From assembly GCA_041743085.1 (NCBI GenBank), contig JBGTNL010000116.1, forward strand, positions 24,644 to 88,643: 64,000 nt of DNA, written 5' to 3'. Below, piece after piece: positions 16,892 to 25,621 of the stretch. Each line of letters opens with the position of its first letter. Position 1 is the stretch's first letter. The notes beneath the pieces are model-generated. The model searched no databases. It had not been told where the DNA came from and saw nothing but the letters and a program-made list of their open reading frames with translations. Origin of the DNA: JAFMPW01 sp041743085. GTDB taxonomy: Bacteria > Bacteroidota > Bacteroidia > Flavobacteriales > Flavobacteriaceae. Made by a program: the position numbers and the translations under genes.

Positions 16892-17353
16892 CTAAACGAA
16901 CTTTTCACCTTCAGTTTCGGGTCCTGTGTTCGGATCTTCTCCTATATTTTCTTTTTCCAGTCCGGCAGAATCCACAGCAAAGAATTGTAAGACCTCAGAG
17001 GGCGTACTGATCTGCTTTATCTTTTTGCCCTTGATCGCGATCGGTTGCTGTAAAAGTTTGGGATTGTGTTTTAACAATTTTAACCAGTCGTCTGTGCTGA
17101 AATCGTTTTCCGACCCTTCGGGGGCGTCAGGGTGGTCTCTAGAAAACAGATCCTGTAATTTCACATTCATCTCCTCGGCTATAGAAACCCAAACGGTATC
17201 TCCCAGCTTTGTTTTTGCAATATCAATGGTCTGGATTTTCGCCTCCATACTTTCAACATAGCCCAGGGTCTGTTTCGCTATACTCGATTCCGAACTGTAA
17301 ACCAGCGTAAACTGACGATCGTCCGAGGCAAGTATTCCAATGTCCTTATCCAT
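16892..17353 (-). CDS. ArsC/Spx-like thioredoxin-fold protein lacking the catalytic cysteine
   Basis: A 153-residue protein aligned by eye to flavobacterial proteins annotated as arsenate reductase family: YSSESSIAKQTLGYVESM at the N-terminal strand-loop-helix, DTVWVSIAEEMNV, then DDWLKLLKHNPKLLQQPIAI followed by KGKKIKQISTPSEVLQFF. The Cys that ArsC uses in the first loop is replaced by Ser-Glu-Ser, and I see no Cys in the protein, so arsenate reduction is unlikely. It sits 12 nt from a broken ribosome-hibernation gene on the same strand and may belong to a stress operon with it. Confidence 0.75.
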   Translation of the reverse strand: MDKDIGILASDDRQFTLVYSSESSIAKQTLGYVESMEAKIQTIDIAKTKLGDTVWVSIAEEMNVKLQDLFSRDHPDAPEGSENDFSTDDWLKLLKHNPKLLQQPIAIKGKKIKQISTPSEVLQFFAVDSAGLEKENIGEDPNTGPETEGEKFV

Positions 17354-17365
17354 ATTTTAATTTAT

Positions 17366-17668
17366 TTAAGATCGCTTCATTTTTTCTTTTCGTCTCGCCA
17401 ACTTTCGCTCCAACTCATAAACAGACTCCGCGACGGATGCTTCATAACTGGAATGATTCGCCTCTGCGAAAAGCCGCGGCCCGGGAATACCAAGCCTTAT
17501 ATTGCGGATTTTACCAATATCCCGTTCCGATGTTTTCCCGGATTTAAAAAATACATTGGCCCGGGACGATAAAATCATACTTGTCTTCCAGTTTCTCAAG
17601 CTTGCCCATTACCAGTGACTCCAGTCATCACCGGCCTTTACCCTGTCGTACTCAAAGTTAAAACTCAT
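17366..17668 (-). pseudogene. Ribosome hibernation factor (HPF/RaiA-like), two compensating frameshifts
   Basis: From ATG 17668 the frame reads MSFNFEYDRVKAGDD and hits TAA after 19 codons. In a shifted frame the protein continues as LESLVMGKLEKLEDKYDFIV, and in the first frame again as RANVFFKSGKT through NIRLGIPGPRLFAEANHSSY to ERKLARRKEKMKRS. Joined, this is a full-length ~100-residue HPF/RaiA protein that would bind the 30S subunit in stationary phase. Inserting one base after GATGAC (near 17623) and deleting one C from GTCCCGGGCC (near 17563) restores it. Total length is divisible by three, so the shifts cancel. It may be a sequencing error or a recent lesion. Confidence 0.85.
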
Positions 17669-17885
17669 AGCACTTTTATTTGGCCTTAAAGTAGCAAGTA
17701 GTGGCGCCAAATCCAAATTAAAATGTGGCCTAACAATAAAAATTTTGACCCGCAAATGTTAGGATACTGATAAGAAATTGTTAAAGTCTGATTTGCTGTG
17801 AACTATAAGTAGGATTTTATTTTCAAATGTTGTAACTTAATTTAAGTTTATTGCAGTTAAGTGCAATCCCCAAAACTCTCATGTC

Positions 17886-18221
17886 ATGAAAACAAAAACA
17901 GCACCCCCTAAATTCCCTCGTAACAGAACGAGCACAATCCTTCGTTTAGAGCGTATTAACGAAGACCTTTCTTCACTCAAAAACAATTTAAGATCCTACA
18001 CCTGCGAACCCAAAACCCCGGTGCTGTTTGAGCAACGGGAAGACATTCGCAGTAAACTTGAAGGCATGCGCACTAGCAATCAGGAGCTTATTAATGCTAT
18101 TCAGGGACATAAGAGAACCCTGGACGACCGCCTGGAAAGCCTTCCCGGCAGATTAAAGCAGTTTCAGGAATTGAAAAGAAATGTTTCGGAATACATAGGC
18201 AGGGCCAAAATGCATTGTTAA
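17886..18221 (+). CDS. Hypothetical coiled-coil protein
   Basis: A 111-residue basic protein without signal peptide or membrane segment. From about residue 20 on it is predicted helical with heptad-like spacing (ILRLERINEDLSSLKNNL, LEGMRTSNQELINAIQG, LPGRLKQFQELKRNVSEY), so a coiled coil or helical bundle is likely. I do not recognise a family. The ATG lies close after an AT-rich promoter-like region. It is convergent with TerC. Confidence 0.55.
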   Translation: MKTKTAPPKFPRNRTSTILRLERINEDLSSLKNNLRSYTCEPKTPVLFEQREDIRSKLEGMRTSNQELINAIQGHKRTLDDRLESLPGRLKQFQELKRNVSEYIGRAKMHC

Positions 18222-18265
18222 AACAATGAGCACATAGGTTTTTAGGAGTGTGTTTTATTTGCCCG

Positions 18266-19222
18266 TTAAACCACCTTTTCTTTTGGCGGGATCTTAACCG
18301 ATGCAATGATCCCTGCTAAAAGGGCCAGAACAATAACTGACAAGGACACCCATTCCGGCGGATGTACTAAATCCGACAGCAGCATTTTTAATCCCACAAA
18401 AGAAAGGATCACGACCAGGCTATAATTTATAAACCTGAACTTTTGGAGCATTCGGGATATGAGAAAATACATGGATCTGAGTCCTAAAATTGCCAGAATG
18501 TTAGAACTGAAGACAATGAATGGGTCTGCGGTGATGGCAAGGATCGCGGGAATACTGTCCAAGGCAAAAAGTATATCGGTCAATTCTATAACAAGCAGGG
18601 CCACAAACAAAGGAGTAGCAGCGGTAACCCCCATTCGTTTCACAAAAAAATTATTCCCGTTAATCACATTGGTAATTGGGTACAATTTTTTCAGTTGTCT
18701 GAAAACAAATGACTTTTTCGGATCGAATTCGTGTTGATCGGATTTGAACATCTTGTAAGCTGTATACAAAAGGAATACCCCGAAAACATATATGATCCAG
18801 TCAAATTTATTGATCAATGTCACTCCAAAAAGTATCATCAGCGCCCTGAATATTATGGCTCCCAGAATTCCCCAGAAAAGTACCCGGTGCTGGAACTTGG
18901 GTGGTATGGCAAAGGCGGAAAAGATAACGGCAATAACAAATACGTTATCAATACTTAGGGAAAGTTCGATCAGGTAACCGGTAATATACTTTAAAACGGC
19001 GGTCCCTGGGCTTAATTCCGTAGGATTGTCTATAAGTCCGGCGGAAAAAAGCCAATAGATCACTCCGCTGAATCCCATGGCTATGCTAACCCAAAGCCCC
19101 GTCCAGATGGCGGCCTCCTTACTTCGTATGACATGATCGGATCTGTTGAAAACGCCTAGATCCAGAGCCAGAAAAATAATAATTAAAGAAATAAAAGATG
19201 CCCAGATCCACATTATCAGCAA
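18266..19222 (-). CDS. TerC/Alx-family integral membrane protein
   Basis: A 318-residue polytopic membrane protein with about eight or nine hydrophobic helices. The acidic signature residues of the TerC family are present in LALDLGVFNRSDH, SLSIDNVFVIAVIF and ELTDILFALDSIPAILAIT. The family is linked to tellurite resistance and, for Alx/MeeF-type members, manganese export; that is from the family. It is a single gene. The start may be ATG 19222 or ATG 19213 (MWIW). Confidence 0.92.
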   Translation of the reverse strand: MLIMWIWASFISLIIIFLALDLGVFNRSDHVIRSKEAAIWTGLWVSIAMGFSGVIYWLFSAGLIDNPTELSPGTAVLKYITGYLIELSLSIDNVFVIAVIFSAFAIPPKFQHRVLFWGILGAIIFRALMILFGVTLINKFDWIIYVFGVFLLYTAYKMFKSDQHEFDPKKSFVFRQLKKLYPITNVINGNNFFVKRMGVTAATPLFVALLVIELTDILFALDSIPAILAITADPFIVFSSNILAILGLRSMYFLISRMLQKFRFINYSLVVILSFVGLKMLLSDLVHPPEWVSLSVIVLALLAGIIASVKIPPKEKVV

Positions 19223-19362
19223 ATTTAAGGCGCAAATATAAGAATCGTTTTACACAAAAAAGCGTTTGTTTTGCTATGGCAGCGAAGCAATCAAAAATAA
19301 ATGGTTTAGGGTTCAAGGAAAGGTTGCAGTATAGCTTATATTGAGGCCTAAAACTACTTAAA

Positions 19363-19764
19363 ATGTATATGAGATCATTCAAATCCGGGTTTGCGATTTT
19401 ATCGATATTAGTGTGTACGGCCCAATTAGTTTGGAGTCAGGATCCCTATCTCCAAAAGGATAACGAACTGGCAGAGCAGCAGGCCACAGCGTTAATGAAA
19501 ATATATCAGGACGATCTCGGAATGACTGTGGAACAGGCGCTTTTATTTAAAACCAAGGCTACGGAGTTTATGATCCGGCACAATAAAATTCAACAGGATG
19601 ATCTGCCACCGGCAGAAAAAATAGGCCGCCTGAAAATGCTTTCCCGGCAGGAAACCGCAGAAATGGCCAACATTCTTACCCGGCCACAGCACAGGGTTTA
19701 CAAAAAGCTGAAGAAAAGGTATCAGCCCATCGCTGTGGTAGTCGGTGAAGTACAGCCTAAGTAA
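19363..19764 (+). CDS. Small secreted helical protein, unknown function
   Basis: A 133-residue protein with a signal peptide (FAILSILVCTAQLVWSQ). The mature part is mostly helical and charged: ELAEQQATALMKIYQDDLGM, ALLFKTKATEFMIRHNKI, then EMANILTRPQHRVYKKLKKR near the C-terminus. Similar secreted proteins ending in a LTRPQ..YKK motif seem common in flavobacteria, but I know no function. It is probably periplasmic. Two in-frame ATGs (MYM) are possible starts. Confidence 0.65.
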   Translation: MYMRSFKSGFAILSILVCTAQLVWSQDPYLQKDNELAEQQATALMKIYQDDLGMTVEQALLFKTKATEFMIRHNKIQQDDLPPAEKIGRLKMLSRQETAEMANILTRPQHRVYKKLKKRYQPIAVVVGEVQPK

Positions 19765-19870
19765 AACACGGAAGAAAGCGCGCCGGATCAACTCGTTAAA
19801 ATTTAGTTAATTAGCTGAGGTAGGGTCTAACTGCTTTTAAAAAATCGATATTTTTAAGAAAACACTGGAA

Positions 19871-19919
19871 GTATGAAAGCCCATAACCTACCTACGGCAG
19901 GCAGGTGGGCATTAATTAA
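19871..19919 (+). repeat. Repeat family D, copy 1
   Basis: About 49 bp: GTATGAAAGCCCATAACC, then TACCTACGGCAGGCAGGTGG and GCATTAATTAA. An inverted, nearly identical copy is at 44311-44360. Non-coding in both places. Confidence 0.82.
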
Positions 19920-19982
19920 AGAATGGTCAATACCAACCGACATAAATAAGGGAAATGGGATGGCCGGTAAAATTTTATATAG

Positions 19983-21095
19983 ATGAAAAAACTACTATTT
20001 GGCGCATTGTTGTGCTCGCTCGTTCTGCTCACAATTTCGGCCACCACTAACAGCCCCGATCTTAAAGATGGGTTTATTTTTGGAGATCCTGAAATTGCAT
20101 CCATTGACGAATTGGCCTTTGGGCCGGAAGGTATTCTTTTTATTGGCGATACCAGGAATGCTACGATATACGCCCTCGACACTAAGGATATGGAGGAAAA
20201 AACCAAGTCAGGGGAAATCAACATAGATGATTTTGATACCAGAATAGCTTCCGCCCTGGGCACTACCGTTGAAAATATTGAGATCAGTGATATGGCGGTC
20301 AACCCGCTTTCCAAAACAATCTATCTTTCCGTTACCGTTACTGACGGAACCCCTGTCTTGTTGAAAATAACCGGCGATCAGTTGGAAAATGTCTCTTTAA
20401 AAGAAGTGAGCTACTCAAAAATAGCCCTGGAGGATCCTGTCGCTGTAGATGCAAAGGACAACAGGGAACGTCCGCTGCGGGTGTGGGCCATTTCCGATCT
20501 TAAATATTACGATGGAAAGGTATTGGTTTCGGGCCTCAGCAATAAGGAATTTGGTTCTACCTTCAGAAGTATCCCGTTTCCTTTTACCGATACGCAAAGT
20601 TATGCCTCCCTGGAAATATGGCATGCTGCTCACGGGCAATTTGAAACCCATGCGCCCATAAAGACTTTTGATATAATTAACCTCGACAATACCGATTATC
20701 TTATGGCGAGTTATACTTGTACTCCTCTGGTACTATTCCCCTTAAGCGAATTAAAAGATGGCGTCCACTCCAAAGGGAGAACCGTTGCCGAACTGGGTGC
20801 AGGCAATTCCCCGGTCGATATGATATCTTATGAAAAAGAAGGAAAAAAATACTTCCTGATGTCTAACAGCAACAGGCCGGTAATGCGCTTTAAATATGAA
20901 ACCATTGCCGATTTTAAGGATACTATGACAGAACCTGTAGAAGAATTTGGCGTGGCAAAAGGTGTGGCTTACGATAACCTTCCCTTCCCTTACGTCCTGC
21001 AAATGGACAACCTGGATGCGGACAATGTGGTCTATATACAACGAATGGCAGACGGCGATCTCGTGTTGAAAAGCCGGACTACCAAGTGGATGTAA
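19983..21095 (+). CDS. Secreted beta-propeller-like protein, unknown function
   Basis: A 370-residue exported protein (signal peptide MKKLLFGALLCSLVLLTISA). Repeating blade-like strands such as IDELAFGPEGILFIGDTRNATIYAL, ISDMAVNPLSKTIYLSV, LKYYDGKVLVSGL and DMISYEKEGKKYFLMS suggest a beta-propeller of six or seven blades. A Cys in ASYTCTPLVLFPL lies mid-protein. No catalytic motif is recognised. Its stop overlaps the start of the next gene by 10 nt, so the two exported proteins are translationally coupled and may work together. Confidence 0.6.
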   Translation: MKKLLFGALLCSLVLLTISATTNSPDLKDGFIFGDPEIASIDELAFGPEGILFIGDTRNATIYALDTKDMEEKTKSGEINIDDFDTRIASALGTTVENIEISDMAVNPLSKTIYLSVTVTDGTPVLLKITGDQLENVSLKEVSYSKIALEDPVAVDAKDNRERPLRVWAISDLKYYDGKVLVSGLSNKEFGSTFRSIPFPFTDTQSYASLEIWHAAHGQFETHAPIKTFDIINLDNTDYLMASYTCTPLVLFPLSELKDGVHSKGRTVAELGAGNSPVDMISYEKEGKKYFLMSNSNRPVMRFKYETIADFKDTMTEPVEEFGVAKGVAYDNLPFPYVLQMDNLDADNVVYIQRMADGDLVLKSRTTKWM

Positions 21096-22183
21096 TTCGT
21101 CCCATAATATCTCTTAAAAGGATCAGGTACCGCCTGGTCTTTTTTTGTTTTATGATGCTCTGGTACGGGTGCGAACAGCTGGAGGGTCCCACCGACGTTT
21201 CAATTACCTATGAGAAGGGTAGGGCAGTGGAGGTTAGTTTTAAATCGGATATCGGTCCCGAAAAATTGAAATTGTTTGTAAAGGGGGCATCCGAGACGGC
21301 CGTTTTAGGCATAATTTCCCGGAATGATTCCGGGTATCGCTTTCAGCCGGCAATACCCCTGGCCGGGGGACAAAGCTATGAGTTCCGGAGCGATGGCAAA
21401 AAACTGTCCGGTTTCACTATTAATGATAACGGTTCCAGGATACCGCCTGAAATGGTGGCCATTTATCCAACGAACGATACCGTGCCTGAAAACCTGCTTA
21501 AAATTTACCTGCAGTTCTCTCAGCCGATGCAGGCAGTTGGAAAGGCATTGGATTTTATCACCGTTATGGACAATACTACTGGGCATGAGATTAACATCTT
21601 CCTTGAATTGAAAGCGGAACTATGGAACGCTGAACGTAACCAACTTACGCTTTGGTTAGATCCGGGGCGCATTAAAACCGATCTCATTCCAAACCAGGAA
21701 CTGGGTCTGCCACTGCGGCAAGGCCATGAATATGAGATAAACATTTCTGCAAAATGGAGGTCAGCACATGGGGAAACCTTGAATAGGCCTATAAAAAAAA
21801 TGCTGTATGTGAAAGAACAGGATAGTGAGAGGCCCACGATAAATACCTGGAAGATAGCTTCGCCGGCAGCGAATACTCCTGCGCCGCTTCTTATCCGATT
21901 CGGAGAAGCTATGGATGCCATATTGGCGGTTGAGACCATCACTATCACTGATTCCAAAGGAACCGAAATAGAGGGAGATCTTGAGGTGCGTAATAGAGAA
22001 ACGGAGCTGTTATTTACTCCTTTAATACATTGGAATAAAGGAAAATACTACGTTACAGTTGATTCAAAACTTGAAGATTTGGCAGGAAACAATCTGGATC
22101 GCTTATTCGACACCGATCTGAGCAAAAACCCAAAAAAAGAGATCGCCGTCACCACGTACAAACTCTTCTTCACTGTTCACTGA
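21086..22183 (+). CDS. Lipoprotein with bacterial Ig-like domains
   Basis: A 365-residue protein starting at GTG 21086 and overlapping the upstream gene. A basic N-terminus and hydrophobic stretch (RLVFFCFMMLWYGC) end in a lipobox-like Cys near residue 29. Two Ig-like (Big_5-like) segments follow: IPPEMVAIYPTNDTVPENL, then LQFSQPMQ, and later PLLIRFGEAMDAI, then KYYVTVDSKLEDLAGNNLD, the typical ending of such domains. It is likely surface- or periplasm-exposed and binds or scaffolds something. The GTG start is needed to keep the signal sequence. Confidence 0.65.
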   Translation: MDVIRPIISLKRIRYRLVFFCFMMLWYGCEQLEGPTDVSITYEKGRAVEVSFKSDIGPEKLKLFVKGASETAVLGIISRNDSGYRFQPAIPLAGGQSYEFRSDGKKLSGFTINDNGSRIPPEMVAIYPTNDTVPENLLKIYLQFSQPMQAVGKALDFITVMDNTTGHEINIFLELKAELWNAERNQLTLWLDPGRIKTDLIPNQELGLPLRQGHEYEINISAKWRSAHGETLNRPIKKMLYVKEQDSERPTINTWKIASPAANTPAPLLIRFGEAMDAILAVETITITDSKGTEIEGDLEVRNRETELLFTPLIHWNKGKYYVTVDSKLEDLAGNNLDRLFDTDLSKNPKKEIAVTTYKLFFTVH

Positions 22184-22378
22184 GAATATTGGCCAAAAGC
22201 CGCTTGAATTTTCTATTATTTTGGTTACATTCAACCCGCCAAATTAATTCTGTTACCCTCTTGAAGTCATAGTAACCTAACTTGCTGATCTGAAGGGGTC
22301 ACCGGTATTTTTATTTTCAGATCTAAAGCTTTTTTTCATGGCGGTTGGGGGTAGTTTGGCAAACTGGAACCAAAATTT

Positions 22379-25300
22379 ATGAAAATGAATATTAGAAATT
22401 TCTTTGCTTCGATCCTTTTTATGGCAATCGCCCTAAACGGCATTGCACAGAAACCGGATGCAGATCCCCTGGATGGCCTGAAATTCCGGAGCCTTGGCCC
22501 CGCCTTCACTTCGGGTCGGATTGCGGATATTGCCATCCATCCGGAAAACGAAAATTTCTGGTATGTAGCCGTAGGTTCCGGTGGCGTTTGGAAAACCATA
22601 AATTCCGGCACCACCTGGACGCCCGTGTTCGACAAGGAATCTTCCTATTCCATTGGCTGTGTTACCATAGACCCTACTGACACTCATACGGTTTGGGTAG
22701 GGACAGGGGAAAACGTAGGCGGACGCCACGTGGGATTTGGAGACGGAATTTACGTAAGCCATGATGATGGCAAGACCTGGGCCAACAAAGGATTAAAAGA
22801 GTCTGAGCACCTTTCCAAAATTCTGGTGCATCCTGAAAATTCAGATATTATCTGGGTGGCCGCTCAGGGTCCGCTCTGGAGCAAAGGAGGGGAACGCGGT
22901 GTTTATAAATCGGTGGACGGGGGAACTACCTGGAAACAGACGCTGGGCGATGCGGAGTGGGTTGGTGCCACGGATTTGTTACTCGACCCCGGGAATCCCG
23001 AAGTGCTCTACGCAGCCACCTGGCAAAGGCACAGAACTGTTGCGGCTTACCTTGGCGGAGGGCCGGGCTCCGGTATTCATAAGAGTACGGACGGCGGAGA
23101 GACCTGGGTAAAACTTACCTCCGGTATTCCGGAATCCCGGCTTGGAAAAATTGGACTTGCGATGGATCATTTTGACCCGGACATTATTTACGCTGCAATT
23201 GAACTCGACCGGCTGAAAGGAGGCGTTTTTATGTCTGAAGACGGAGGGCAATCCTGGAACAAGCAATCGAACACGGTTTCCGGTGGTACCGGCCCACATT
23301 ACTACCAGGAATTGTATGCTTCTCCCCATGCCAAAGGCCGGATATACCTGATGAATAATATCGTGAAGATCTCCGAGGATTTCGGCAAAACTTTTACCGA
23401 TATGAATGAAGAGAAAAAACACGTAGACACGCATGCGATGGCCTTTAAGCCTTCCGATCCAAACTACCTGATCTTCGGTACGGACGGAGGCCTGTATGAG
23501 ACTTTTGACCTGACAAAAAGCTGGAAATTTATTCGCAACCTGCCAGTAACCCAATATTACAAAGTCGCCGTGGACGACGCATCTCCTTTTTATCATATCT
23601 ACGGGGGTACCCAGGACAACGGTTCCCATGGCGGTCCCTCCAGGACAAGAGGTAGTGAAGGGATATATAACTCGGATTGGTGGATCACTTTAGGTGCAGA
23701 TGGGCACCAATCCGCCATTGAACCCGGGAACCCGGATATAACTTATGGGGAGTTTCAGGAAGGATGGTTGTGGCGCATAGATCAGACCACCGGGGAAACG
23801 GTGTTCATTCAGCCGCAACCGGCATTGGGGGAGCCTTCTGAACGCTTTAACTGGGATGCCCCCATCCTGGTAAGTCCGCACAAACCCACCCGGCTTTATT
23901 TTGCCTCTTACCGGGTTTGGAAATCTGAAAACAGGGGAGATACATGGCAAGTCATTTCACCGGACCTTACACGCAATCAGGAACGTCTGGCCTTACCTAT
24001 TATGGGTGGGCAGCAGAGTTGGGACAATGCCTGGGATGTCAATGCCATGTCTAACTACAACACTATCACTTCCCTTGCGGAATCTCCCAAGCAGGAGGGT
24101 CTGTTGTATGCCGGAACAGATGACGGCTTTATTGAGGTAACGGAGGACGGCGGTGCCAATTGGCGTAAATTTGAGTTGGGAAGTATCAGGGGAATACCTG
24201 CAACCGCTTTTGTGAACGACCTTCGGGCCGATCTGTTTGATGCCGGTACAGTCTATGCTGCATTGGACAACCATAAATATGGCGATTTTAAACCATACCT
24301 CATCAAAAGTACGGACAAGGGCAGAACGTGGGGTCTTATTAACGGCAATTTACCCTCCAGACTACTTACCTGGAGGCTGGTGCAGGATCATGTAAAAAAA
24401 GACCTGTTGTTTGCGGCAACGGAATACGGCGTTTACTTTACAAACGACGGCGGAAGCAAATGGACACAACTCAAAAGTGGGATTCCAACGATAGCCGTAC
24501 GGGACATTACCATTCAGAGGCGAGAAAACGATCTGGTAGCCGCCTCCTTCGGAAGAGGATTTTATGTGTTGGACGATATTTCTCCCCTTCGGGAATTTTC
24601 TCCTGAGATAATGGCTCAGGAAGCACATCTTTTTGATATTAAGCCTGCTTACCGGTACGTCCCAAAAGAAGGGGACTACGGGCAGGGGAATGCGGAATAC
24701 GTAGCCAAAAATCCCCCTTTTGGAGCGGTATTTACCTATTATTTAAAGGACTCGCTCCAATCCTTAACGGCCATAAGGAAGGCGAAGGAGAAGGACAAGA
24801 CAACAACACCCTTTCCAGGTTGGGACTCGCTTGAAAGAGAGAAACTACAACAAGACCCTGCCATCCTCTTTACCATCCGAAACAGCAAAAATGAGGCGGT
24901 AAAGGTGGTGAAAGGGACCAATAAAAAAGGATTTAACCGCATCGGTTGGGGCCTGGATGTCGCGGATAGAAGCGGGGAGAAATTAGATCCCCCAAAAATC
25001 ATGGAGGACTATTTTAACCTGACGATTCTTGCCACCCCCGGCGACTATACCGTGACTATGAGTAAGGTAGCAGATGGCGATCAAACCCAATTAGCTCCTC
25101 CAAAATCCTTTAAAGTCATTCCTTTGGCCAAAGGAGCATTGGAAGGTAAATCACAGGAAGAGATCATTGCCTTCCGCAGTAGTTTTGAAGCGTTTCAGCA
25201 AGACCTGAATGCAACTCAAACGGTGCTAAAGGAAAACAAGCTTAAAGTGGAAGCGATGCAGCGTGCACTTAACAAAGCACCACAACCCTCTAACCGGTTG

Positions 25301-25621
25301 GTCCAAAAACTGCAGGAGGCCAGAACAGATATCCTTACCATCGATTCCGAGCTGAACGGAAACCAGGCCAAGTCGGAAATAGGGGAGAAGTCGGGCCCAA
25401 ATCCTACATCGGCAGAATTCGTAGGTGCGGTAGCGCTTTCCAGCAGTACCTATGGGCCCACAGGTACCCATGTGGCTGCTCTGGAAGTGGCGCGGGCACA
25501 GCTAAAGAACATAAAAGACAAATTGACGGGATTTGTGAATACTACAGTTCCTGCGCTTGAGGCTGAATTGAAGGAGGCCGGTGCGCCATGGATTGAAAGT
25601 CAGGGCCTGATCAAAAATTAG
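22379..25621 (+). CDS. Large BNR/VPS10-type beta-propeller exoprotein
   Basis: A 1080-residue secreted protein with a signal peptide (FFASILFMAIALNGIAQ). Many Asp-box repeats are visible: GVWKTINSGTTWTPV, YVSHDDGKTWANK, VYKSVDGGTTWKQ, IHKSTDGGETWVKL, FMSEDGGQSWNKQ, RVWKSENRGDTWQV and VTEDGGANWRKF, which build a two-propeller sortilin/sialidase-like fold over about residues 30-740. The C-terminal 300 residues hold a beta domain and a helical section (LQDLNATQTVLKENKLKVEA). Relatives are annotated as glycosyl hydrolase or WD40/YVTN/BNR-like; enzymatic activity is unproven. Its last 11 nt overlap the convergent MFS gene. Confidence 0.8.
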   Translation: MKMNIRNFFASILFMAIALNGIAQKPDADPLDGLKFRSLGPAFTSGRIADIAIHPENENFWYVAVGSGGVWKTINSGTTWTPVFDKESSYSIGCVTIDPTDTHTVWVGTGENVGGRHVGFGDGIYVSHDDGKTWANKGLKESEHLSKILVHPENSDIIWVAAQGPLWSKGGERGVYKSVDGGTTWKQTLGDAEWVGATDLLLDPGNPEVLYAATWQRHRTVAAYLGGGPGSGIHKSTDGGETWVKLTSGIPESRLGKIGLAMDHFDPDIIYAAIELDRLKGGVFMSEDGGQSWNKQSNTVSGGTGPHYYQELYASPHAKGRIYLMNNIVKISEDFGKTFTDMNEEKKHVDTHAMAFKPSDPNYLIFGTDGGLYETFDLTKSWKFIRNLPVTQYYKVAVDDASPFYHIYGGTQDNGSHGGPSRTRGSEGIYNSDWWITLGADGHQSAIEPGNPDITYGEFQEGWLWRIDQTTGETVFIQPQPALGEPSERFNWDAPILVSPHKPTRLYFASYRVWKSENRGDTWQVISPDLTRNQERLALPIMGGQQSWDNAWDVNAMSNYNTITSLAESPKQEGLLYAGTDDGFIEVTEDGGANWRKFELGSIRGIPATAFVNDLRADLFDAGTVYAALDNHKYGDFKPYLIKSTDKGRTWGLINGNLPSRLLTWRLVQDHVKKDLLFAATEYGVYFTNDGGSKWTQLKSGIPTIAVRDITIQRRENDLVAASFGRGFYVLDDISPLREFSPEIMAQEAHLFDIKPAYRYVPKEGDYGQGNAEYVAKNPPFGAVFTYYLKDSLQSLTAIRKAKEKDKTTTPFPGWDSLEREKLQQDPAILFTIRNSKNEAVKVVKGTNKKGFNRIGWGLDVADRSGEKLDPPKIMEDYFNLTILATPGDYTVTMSKVADGDQTQLAPPKSFKVIPLAKGALEGKSQEEIIAFRSSFEAFQQDLNATQTVLKENKLKVEAMQRALNKAPQPSNRLVQKLQEARTDILTIDSELNGNQAKSEIGEKSGPNPTSAEFVGAVALSSSTYGPTGTHVAALEVARAQLKNIKDKLTGFVNTTVPALEAELKEAGAPWIESQGLIKN

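Noticed and set aside
16892..17353. Functional arsenate reductase
   Set aside because: The catalytic cysteine is missing, so the enzymatic name should not be transferred.
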